A stretch of DNA of 12,725 nt from Gammaproteobacteria bacterium (GTDB taxonomy: Bacteria > Pseudomonadota > Gammaproteobacteria > Steroidobacterales > Steroidobacteraceae), in the NCBI GenBank assembly GCA_009923475.1, contig RFTM01000014.1, positions 1 through 12,725 of the forward strand, in the 5' to 3' direction. How positions within the stretch are numbered: position 1 is the stretch's first letter; each line of letters starts with the position of its first letter. A program made the translations under genes and the position numbers. Positions 6,948 to 12,725 of the stretch are shown one piece after another. Under the pieces are notes generated by a model. It searched no databases and had not been told where the DNA came from. It worked only from the letters and a program-made list of their open reading frames with translations.

Positions 6948-7724
6948 ATGAAAACGGATTACTCAGCTGTGGGAGGGCTCCTCGGAACCGCGCTCGTCAT
7001 AGGCATGGCGATGTCGCTCGGCAGCGGTAACGCGATGTTCTTCGATCCGTCCTCTTTCCTGCTCGTACTCGGCGGCACGCTCACCGTCGTCGTCACCCGC
7101 CGCTCGGTCCGGGACGTCGTGTGTCATCTACGAGCGCTGAAGGTGATTGTCGGACAGGGCCCGCAAGGACTGCCGGAGCTCGCCGGACGATTCCAGCGTT
7201 GGGCGAACATCGCGCGGAGGGACGGGACCCTGGCGCTCGAAGCCGAGGCTGCAAGCATCCAACAGCCCTTCCTGCGTGATGCGCTCATGCTGTTGGTTGA
7301 CGGCGCAGATGAAGCAGCGCTCCGGCTCGGACTCCAGAAACGCGTGGATCTTCTGAACGAGCGCCACGAGAGGGTGATCGCGACTTGGGAGGACTGGCTG
7401 GTCATCTCGCCCGCCATGGGCATGATCGGGACCTTGATCGGCCTGATGCACATGCTCGGAAATCTCAAGGATATCGACATGCTGGGGCAGGGAATGGCGT
7501 TGGCGCTCCTGACGACGCTGTATGGCGCGCTTCTGGCCAATGTTGTGGCGGGCCCTGTGGCGAGCCGGCTGCGCATCAAGCACGATGAAGAGCTGCAGTG
7601 GTGCCAAGCCGTGGTCGTCGGGGTCTGCCGCATCGCCCGCGGAGAGAGTCCGCGCCGCATCGCCGACGCGGTGGTCACGCCCCTGAGAAACGTCAGGCCG
7701 CGACGGTCGGACGAAGCGGCATGA
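6948..7724 (+). CDS. motA: Flagellar motor stator protein MotA (PomA-like)
   Basis: MotA forms, with MotB, the inner-membrane ion channel that drives rotation. The 258-aa product has four hydrophobic segments: about 7-24, 31-50, 150-172 and 183-208. The first pair is split by GNAMFFDPSSFLLVLGGT, which resembles PomA. The cytoplasmic loop has RRDGTLALE, whose R90 and E98 fit the charged residues that contact FliG. The third and fourth segments carry SPAMGMIGTLIGL (P155) and LLTTLYGALLANVVAGPVAS (P203), the two conserved prolines of the family. ATG 6948 follows a TTG directly; no ribosome site is clear. motB overlaps by 4 bp. PomA-like features hint at, but do not prove, sodium use. Confidence 0.92.
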   Translation: MKTDYSAVGGLLGTALVIGMAMSLGSGNAMFFDPSSFLLVLGGTLTVVVTRRSVRDVVCHLRALKVIVGQGPQGLPELAGRFQRWANIARRDGTLALEAEAASIQQPFLRDALMLLVDGADEAALRLGLQKRVDLLNERHERVIATWEDWLVISPAMGMIGTLIGLMHMLGNLKDIDMLGQGMALALLTTLYGALLANVVAGPVASRLRIKHDEELQWCQAVVVGVCRIARGESPRRIADAVVTPLRNVRPRRSDEAA

Positions 7725-8311
7725 TCGGCAACGCGGTGCAGCCGAAGACGGTCCCGTGGGCGATCACGTTTGCCGACATGTCCCTGCTGCTGCTCTGCTT
7801 TTTCGTGATGATGGCTGCGCTTCCCCGCAAGACCGCCGAGGCCCGCCCGGCTGCGACGACCGGCGCCGTTGAAGCGGCGGCGCTGTTGCGGCAACGTCTG
7901 GCCGAGGGCATCGACCAAGGATGGATTGAGGTCGACCAGGACGGCTCACGGGTACACCTGCAGTTCGGGACAGCTGACGGTTTCGATGTCGGCAGCGACC
8001 GACCGACTCCGCAGACCTTGGCCCTCATAGATACCCTCGCCGACACGCTTGGCCATAGCGAGGCGCATATCACCGTGGCAGGACACACAGATGATATGCC
8101 CATCAGCACCGACCGGTTCCGCGACAACTGGGATCTCTCCTCCGCCCGCGCAGCGTCGGTGATCCGCGAACTTGTGAAGTCACACGGCATCGACCCACAA
8201 CGCCTCGAGGCGAGAGGCTACGCGGACACGAGGCCGCTTGCGCGCAACGACACCGAACAGGCCAGAGCCCGGAACCGCAGGATCGAGATCGAGATCGCCT
8301 GGGGACGCTGA
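7721..8311 (+). CDS. motB: Flagellar motor stator protein MotB (PomB-like), compact
   Basis: MotB anchors the stator to peptidoglycan and carries the ion-binding aspartate. The 196-aa protein has one membrane helix (about 13-34, WAITFADMSLLLLCFFVMM) with D19 in the place of PomB D24/MotB D32. An OmpA-like peptidoglycan-binding domain follows at about 85-192 (VAGHTDDMPIS, then NWDLSSARAASVI, LEARGYADTRPL and ARNRRIEIEI). MotB and PomB proteins are usually about 300 aa, so the linker here (about 36-78) is very short. A helical stretch at 48-64 could serve as the plug. ATG 7721 overlaps the motA stop (ATGA), implying translational coupling. The frame is open upstream to 7598 inside motA, but nothing there resembles MotB. 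Confidence 0.91.
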   Translation: MIGNAVQPKTVPWAITFADMSLLLLCFFVMMAALPRKTAEARPAATTGAVEAAALLRQRLAEGIDQGWIEVDQDGSRVHLQFGTADGFDVGSDRPTPQTLALIDTLADTLGHSEAHITVAGHTDDMPISTDRFRDNWDLSSARAASVIRELVKSHGIDPQRLEARGYADTRPLARNDTEQARARNRRIEIEIAWGR

Positions 8312-8442
8312 GCGGCCCTACGCGCCATCAGGCAAGGCCGTCTCGTTTCTCTCGCTTAAAAACAATAAGATCAGGCACATGCGCGTTACTTGATTTATCC
8401 GGTGACTTGCGTTGCGCCCCTGCCACCACCGCAGCCGACCCG

Positions 8443-9815
8443 ATGTCCCACCGACATGTTTGGATGGCCCTGCTGCTGGCAGCCGCCACCGCCATGGCGC
8501 CACGCGCCCGCGCCGAACCCCTGCCGATCGCGCAGACGGACTCCCCCTACGATGTGCTGTTGGTGGCGAACATCAACGCGTTCCCCAGGAACCTCGACGG
8601 CTCGCTGCGCCTGCCGGACCCCGCGGCCGGCGTCGACATCAGCACCTGCTATCTGCGCGACGACAGCGGCAAGCCCTTCGTCTGGCAGGCGGCGCTGCGC
8701 GACCGAAAGCAGCGCAATGCCCTGGAGCCGTTGCTCGACGTGCAGAAAGCCTATTCCGCGCAGGGCGTGCCCCGTGTCGTCGACGAAGTGCAGGCGAGCC
8801 TGCGCCGCTCCTTGGAGGACCCGCTGGCGGCCAAAGGCCGCCCGGGCCGCAACGGCACGGCGCGGCCGAGACCGCCATCATCGCACGGCTGTTCGCGATC
8901 CCCGCTTTTCTCGTCGCGCCGCTCCTGACGGAGCTGAAGTCCTACCGCGCCTATTCGCATCCCGAGAGATACAACCCCGACCAATACACGGTGATCCGCC
9001 GCGTCACGCTCGCCGAGATGCAGGGCCGGGCACAGCAGGCGGGAGCCGCCCTCGCGGCACAGCAAGGACTGCTCGAGTCCTACCGCAGTGCCGCTCTCGC
9101 CGGCGACGAGACGCGCGTGGGCCTCGTGCGCCCGGACCGTCTGGTCCTGCAGCCGGCCGTCTGCGCGGTAGATGGGACGGGCGCGGTCCACGACGCGATC
9201 GTCGCCCATGTCACAGAGTGGCAAGCGGCGCACCGGCGCGAACTGCAGGCCTCGCTCGCCGAGCGCGGCGATCCGCGCGCCGTCGCGCTCACCGAAGGCC
9301 CCGACACGGGCAGACTCGTCGCGGTGCCGGACCTGGACGAACGTTTCGCGGCTGCAGCCGGCTTCGACCGATACCGCGACCTCGTGTTCGCGCGGGCCCT
9401 CGGCGCCACGCGCGGCCAAGCGGCGGCCCTGATCGCCGTAGGCATCGCCGACGAAGCGGCCTACGCGGCCTTCGGCGCCGAGTATCCCTACGAGATCATC
9501 CTGCAATGCGGGCTCGGCGGCCGCCATGCCGCCATCACGCCCTGCTTCGCGGGCACCAACGACGGCGGCAACACGCAGCTCGAGTTGCGCACGCCGGACC
9601 GCTATGCGCTGTACCAGTTCTTCGAGTTGAACGCCGCCGGCACCGAGGTCCCGGGCGAAGGCCTGAAGATCCCGGTCAAGCGGCCTTTCAGCCTCAGGGC
9701 GCAGAACGCCGATGCGCGGCTCACCCTGACGGTGAAGGTGGTGGAGAAACGCAGCGGGCGAGTGCTCTTCATCAAGTCGGTCGGCCAGTCCGGCGTGATC
9801 AGCGCCGGGTTCTGA
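8443..9815 (+). pseudogene. Secreted protein of unknown function, broken by a frameshift
   Basis: I do not recognise the product. The first part has a Sec signal peptide from ATG 8443 (HVWMALLLAAATAMAPRARA) and reads well to about base 8850 (YDVLLVANINAFPRNLDG, VDISTCYLRDDSGKPFVW, DEVQASLRRSLEDPL). It then runs into Arg/Pro/Ser-rich non-coding-like sequence and stops at 8928. The frame one base back becomes protein-like from about 8860 (AETAIIARLFAIPAFLVAP, then LTELKSYRAYSHPERYNPDQ) and continues to TGA 9815, so one base appears to be missing near 8845-8870. Joined, the protein would be about 457 aa. No classical slippery heptamer is seen. It may be a true pseudogene or a GC-rich sequencing error. 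No ribosome site is evident before 8443. Confidence 0.7.
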
Positions 9816-9843
9816 CGCGCCCGCGATTGCCAAGCGGGGCGCG
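9816..9843 (+). terminator. Possible terminator hairpin after the secreted-protein gene
   Basis: CGCGCCC (9816-9822) pairs with GGGCGCG (9837-9843) over a 14-base loop, immediately after the TGA at 9813-9815. There is no T-run after it, so intrinsic termination is uncertain. It could separate this gene from the peroxiredoxin. Confidence 0.35.
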
Positions 9844-9899
9844 CCTGCCCCATCATCGCGCTCCCCGCAGCACTCCCGCGCTCAAAAGGACCCGCCGCC

Positions 9900-10460
9900 A
9901 TGACCCGACCCGCCTCGAAGATCTACGCTGCGCTCACCGGTCTGCTGGCCGCGTTTGCGCTCATGTTCGCCGCCCCCGCCGCGCACGCCACGCCCGCCGT
10001 CGGCGAGGCCGCGCCCGCCTTCAAGCTGCAGGACCAGACCGGGGAGTGGCGCTCGCTCGCCGACTACCGCGGCAAGTGGGTCGTGCTCTACTTCTATCCG
10101 AAGGACGGCACGCCGGGCTGCACCACCCAGGCCTGCGAGATCCGCGACGACATCTTCGCCTTCCGCAAGGCCAACGCCGTGGTGCTCGGCGTGAGCGTCG
10201 ACAGCGTCGACTCCAAGAAGGAGTTCGCCAAGGAGAACAGCCTGCCGTTCCCGGTGCTCTCCGACTCCGCCACCGAGGTCAGCAAGGCCTACGGCGCGCT
10301 CACCAGCTACCCGCAGTACAACCTCTACAACATCTCGCGCCGCGACACCTACATCATCGATCCGCAGGGCCGCATCGCGCGCCGCTACGAGAACGTGAAG
10401 GCCGAGGGCCACTCGAAGATGGTGCTCGCCGAGCTCGCCGCGCTGCAGAAGAAGCCCTAA
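9900..10460 (+). CDS. Exported peroxiredoxin, PrxQ/Bcp type
   Basis: This is a thiol peroxidase that reduces hydrogen peroxide and organic peroxides. The 186-aa product begins with a Sec signal peptide (about 1-30, LTGLLAAFALMFAAPAAHA), so it acts in the periplasm; most Bcp proteins are cytoplasmic. The AhpC/TSA fold follows: AVGEAAPAFKLQDQTGEW, WVVLYFYPKDGTPGCTTQAC, then FPVLSDSATEVSKAYGA and RRDTYIIDPQGRIARRY. C74 in TPGC is the peroxidatic cysteine, and C79, five residues on, is the resolving cysteine of the PrxQ alpha-2 type. AAAGGA at 9885-9890 supports ATG 9900. Its stop overlaps that of the convergent hydrolase remnant. A periplasmic thiol donor would be needed, and none is encoded here. 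Confidence 0.92.
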   Translation: MTRPASKIYAALTGLLAAFALMFAAPAAHATPAVGEAAPAFKLQDQTGEWRSLADYRGKWVVLYFYPKDGTPGCTTQACEIRDDIFAFRKANAVVLGVSVDSVDSKKEFAKENSLPFPVLSDSATEVSKAYGALTSYPQYNLYNISRRDTYIIDPQGRIARRYENVKAEGHSKMVLAELAALQKKP

Positions 10461-11069
10461 GGCGCGAAGCTGCCGACCCTCGCGGGGTACCGCGGGGCGT
10501 CGGCGGATGGCGGCACCCGCACCGCCGCGAACGGCGCGGCGTCCGGGGCATCAAAGAAACTGCGCGCGAGCGCGGCGGCCTCGCCAGTCTGCCGGTCGAG
10601 GAAACCGTGCCCCCAGCCCGGCACCTCGAGGATCATCGAACGCGGCGCGAGCCCTGCGGCGCGGCGCGTCTGCACGTCGAGGTCGTCGCCGGGGTTCAGG
10701 ATGAGCACGGGTTGCGCGAGGCCCGCGAGCCCCGCGGCAAGGGCGTAGCTGAACGCGGCGCGGTGGCCCCACCACTCGAGTTCGCGCCCGAGCAGCGCCT
10801 CCGGAAAGATGCCGGCGACGCCCGCCAGCGTCTCGCCCGGCCGCCGGTGGTGGTAGACGAAGCTCTTCCAGAGCCGCACCAGGTGCGCGCCGTCGGCATC
10901 GGGCTCGCGATGCCCGTAGTAGCTGCGGAAGCGCGCGAGCTCCTCTTCCGGGGAAGCAGGCGAGCGGCGCGGTGGCGGCAGGCGCCGCGCCCGTCGCCGC
11001 GTCCGGTGCGCTCCGCCGCAGGTGCAACTGGCCGTGGCGACCGGCGACATAGGCGCGCGTGACGCTCAT
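10457..11069 (-). pseudogene. Alpha/beta hydrolase with internal deletion
   Basis: The start, ATG 11069, overlaps the upstream oxidoreductase stop (ATGA). The first 38 residues (MSVTRAYVAGRHGQLHLRR, ending APLAC) look like the N-terminus of an alpha/beta hydrolase just before its HG oxyanion motif. At about 10945-10965 the sense jumps to another frame (PEEELARFRSYYGHREPDAD) that reads as the cap and C-terminal half to the stop. This half contains QPVLILNPGDDLDV (acid residue) and VPGWGHGFLD (catalytic His). The strand with the GxSxG nucleophile is missing, so the gene has lost roughly its second quarter plus frame. As it stands no active enzyme can be made. It could be a true pseudogene or a collapsed assembly in GC-rich sequence. 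The stop overlaps that of the peroxiredoxin. Confidence 0.72.
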
Positions 11070-12082
11070 CGTCCGCCCACCTCGCCGCCCACCTCGATGA
11101 GCGCGCGGCCCATCACCTGCCGGGCCTCGAGCCGCGCATGCAGCGCGGCCACCTCGGCGAGCGGCACCACCTCGGACACCGGCACGCGCCAACGCCCGGC
11201 GAGGACTTCGCGCAGGATGATCGGGTCCGCGGCCGCGCCCATCTTGGCTTCCACCGCGCGCAGCGTCATGCCGCCGATGCTGTAGCTGCCGGCGATGAGC
11301 TGCGGTGTCGGCGCACTCGCCGCAGGCGCGCCCGCCGTCGCCCCAAGATGCACGATGCGGCCGAGCACGCCGATGAGACCGTGGTTGGCCGCGGCGACCG
11401 CGCCGCCGTTGCCGTCGAGGATGATGTCGAAGCCGCCCGGCCCTGCGAACGCCCGCGCCTGCGCCGGCCAGTCGGGCTGCAGGTAATCGAGCACCTCGCC
11501 CGCGGGATCCGCGAGCAGTCCGCGCGCGAACGCGACCTTGACCGGACCGCCGGCGAGCCCGCAGACCTTGGCGCCGGCATCGCGCGCGATCTGCATCGCC
11601 ATCGCGCCCACCGCGCCCGCCGCCGAATGCACCAGCACGCGATCGCCCGCCGTGACCCGCGCCGCGCCGTGCAGCGCATACCAGGCCGTGGACGAGCAGC
11701 CGCGGTAGGCGGCGCCGACGGCGAGGCCCATGCCGTCGGGCAGGCGCACCAACGCCGCCGCCGGCGCCAAAGAAAATTCCGCGTAGCCGCCGAAGCTCAC
11801 GCGCGACAGCACGCGTGCGCCGACGAGCGCGGCGTCGACGCCCTCGCCCACCGCATCCACCACGCCCGTGTGCTCGATGCCGGGGGTGAACGGGTAGCGC
11901 ACCGGCATCCACTCGAGCCGCGCGCGGCGCAGCATCGCGTCCACCGGGTTCATGCCGGCGTAGGCGACCCGCAGACGAGCCTCTCCGGGCCCCGGCTGCG
12001 GCACCGGCAGATCGGCCGGCTGCAGCGCCTCGGGGCCGCCCGGCTCACGGACCACCATCGCGCGCATCGCCGCGCGCTTCAT
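11066..12082 (-). CDS. Quinone oxidoreductase-like MDR protein (zeta-crystallin type)
   Basis: This is a zinc-free medium-chain dehydrogenase/reductase of 338 aa, expected to use NADPH to reduce quinones or enone carbonyls. The N-terminal GroES-like part has VREPGGPEALQPADLPVPQP, YAGMNPVDAMLR and PFTPGIEHTGVVDAVGEGVD. The central segment RGCSSTAWYALHGAARVTAG precedes the Rossmann motif VLVHSAAGAVGAMAMQIA (about 149-166). The typical GFDIILDGNGG and GRIVHLGAT follow, and the sequence closes with HARLEARQVMGRALIEV. No structural zinc cysteines are present. ATG 12082 is 13 bp after the VOC gene stop. The frame is open further upstream, but that part overlaps the VOC gene and is Arg-rich. MRAMVV at 12067 is another possible start. 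The substrate is unknown. Confidence 0.86.
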   Translation of the reverse strand: MKRAAMRAMVVREPGGPEALQPADLPVPQPGPGEARLRVAYAGMNPVDAMLRRARLEWMPVRYPFTPGIEHTGVVDAVGEGVDAALVGARVLSRVSFGGYAEFSLAPAAALVRLPDGMGLAVGAAYRGCSSTAWYALHGAARVTAGDRVLVHSAAGAVGAMAMQIARDAGAKVCGLAGGPVKVAFARGLLADPAGEVLDYLQPDWPAQARAFAGPGGFDIILDGNGGAVAAANHGLIGVLGRIVHLGATAGAPAASAPTPQLIAGSYSIGGMTLRAVEAKMGAAADPIILREVLAGRWRVPVSEVVPLAEVAALHARLEARQVMGRALIEVGGEVGGR

Positions 12083-12095
12083 GGGAGACCGGGCA

Positions 12096-12725
12096 TCATC
12101 CGCCCTCCGATAATTGCGCCAGCGCGCCGCTGCCCGGCACGCGCAGCATCGCCGCGCGCGGGCTGCAGCCCGCGGCCAGCGGCACCGTCGCCGCCTCCGA
12201 CACCTGTTCCGCGCCGCAGCGCCGCGCCGCCGCGAGCGCGGCATCGAGGTCAGGCACCTCGAAGCCCTGCGCGAGGTAGCCGATGGCCGGCGCGACGGCG
12301 TCGCGCGTGCGGTCGGGCATCGTGTAGTTGAGCGGCTGCGAGAACGCCACCTTGCCGTAGGGATGCGCGCCGCGCATCCACACCACGCGCGAGCGCGCGT
12401 CGGGCGGCCGGCCGGTGATGCGGTTCACCTCCGGCGACTCGAGCACCGTGTCGATGGCGGGCGTCATGCCGAGCGCCTCGCGGTAGAACGCCGCCGCGGC
12501 ATCGGCATCGCGCGTGCCGTGCGCGCTGGTCGACACCTGCGTCCAGCCGCTGCGCGTCTTCGGCAGCGAGGCCACCTCGCGCCGCAGCGCCGCGACCGTC
12601 GATGCGCCCTCGCCCGTGAGCTCCACGAGGTTGATGGCGACGCCGTCGGGGCCGACGAAGATCGCCTCGACGGGCGCGCCGGCATCGCCCGCCATGGCAT
12701 GCGACACGGGCCGCGACCAGAACGC
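12096..12725 (-). CDS. VOC-superfamily (glyoxalase-fold) protein, N-terminus off the edge
   Basis: The frame is open to the right edge, and the first visible residues (VEAIFVGPDGVAINLVEL) are the closing strand of a first beta-alpha-beta-beta-beta module, so the 5' end lies outside. A second module follows: TQVSTSAHGTRDADAAAAFY with REALGMTP, then GKVAFSQPLNYTMPD, GFEVPDLDAALAAARRCGAE and AAMLRVPGSGALAQLSEGG. Members of the superfamily include glyoxalase I, extradiol dioxygenases and bleomycin-resistance proteins, and nothing visible picks among them. Metal ligands cannot be placed with confidence. The quinone oxidoreductase starts 13 bp after its stop, so they are probably co-transcribed. 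A GTG at 12707 is possible as a start but would cut the fold. Confidence 0.78.
   Translation of the reverse strand, partial: AFWSRPVSHAMAGDAGAPVEAIFVGPDGVAINLVELTGEGASTVAALRREVASLPKTRSGWTQVSTSAHGTRDADAAAAFYREALGMTPAIDTVLESPEVNRITGRPPDARSRVVWMRGAHPYGKVAFSQPLNYTMPDRTRDAVAPAIGYLAQGFEVPDLDAALAAARRCGAEQVSEAATVPLAAGCSPRAAMLRVPGSGALAQLSEGG

Noticed and set aside
8821..8870. Programmed -1 frameshift in the secreted-protein gene
   Set aside because: The direction would fit, but I find no X-XXY-YYZ slippery site in the overlap. A missing base is simpler.
8751..9833. Long 360-codon open frame on the - strand
   Set aside because: Its composition is that of a GC-rich antisense shadow. The + strand gives a signal peptide and balanced sequence, and no domain is recognisable on the - strand.
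8390..11062. 890-codon + strand frame crossing the secreted gene, the peroxiredoxin and the hydrolase
   Set aside because: Its translation is extremely Arg/Pro-rich and overlaps well-supported genes in other frames; it is a high-GC artefact.
11138..12331. 397-codon + strand frame opposite the quinone oxidoreductase
   Set aside because: It is rich in His and Arg repeats, has no recognisable domain, and lies antisense to a clear MDR enzyme.

Overview
The window looks like chromosomal DNA of a GC-rich, flagellated, Gram-negative bacterium. A Pseudomonadota member, probably gammaproteobacterial, is my inference from the flgA-flgM-flgN order, a stand-alone FlhB-C-like protein beside a FliK-like gene, a PomAB-type motA-motB pair, two lipobox lipoproteins and a SPOR protein. 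I cannot name a genus. I found no tRNA, rRNA, CRISPR array, insertion sequence or phage gene.

Left part (1-8311), flagellar region. The first 133 bases form a near-perfect foldback palindrome inside a flagellin gene. This looks like a contig-end or amplification artefact, so the flagellin is a 3' fragment. It is followed on the + strand by flgA (P-ring assembly chaperone), flgM (anti-sigma-28) and flgN (export chaperone), closely packed. Converging from the - strand are a FliK-like hook-length control gene and a small FhlB-like gene (FlhB C-terminal domain paralogue), 7 bp apart. Together these cover late export, the substrate switch and late-gene control. A + strand pair of envelope genes, whose functions I do not know, starts from the same spot as fliK. 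It encodes a 138-aa secreted protein overlapped by 4 bp with a 667-aa lipoprotein whose C-terminal half resembles the esterase-like phytase domain, with several acidic signature residues replaced. Converging on it, with a GC hairpin between, is a SPOR-domain lipoprotein gene. Divergent from that gene is a motA/motB stator pair (PomAB-like), again with a 4-bp overlap. The secreted pair and the SPOR lipoprotein may serve the flagellum, but only their position suggests it.

Right part (about 8312-12725), housekeeping or accessory genes in visibly more GC-rich DNA. A secreted protein of unknown function is split by a frameshift near 8845-8870. Next is an exported PrxQ/Bcp-type peroxiredoxin with C74 and C79. 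Converging from the - strand is a tightly packed set: a partial VOC (glyoxalase-fold) protein running off the right edge, a zeta-crystallin-like NAD(P)H:quinone oxidoreductase, and an alpha/beta hydrolase that has lost its central part, including the nucleophile region. The peroxiredoxin and hydrolase stop codons overlap.

No clearly new system stands out. The best leads are the lipoprotein pair embedded among flagellar genes, the very compact MotB, and the broken or artefactual spots (terminal palindrome, frameshift, internal deletion), which should be resolved before the window is used as a reference.
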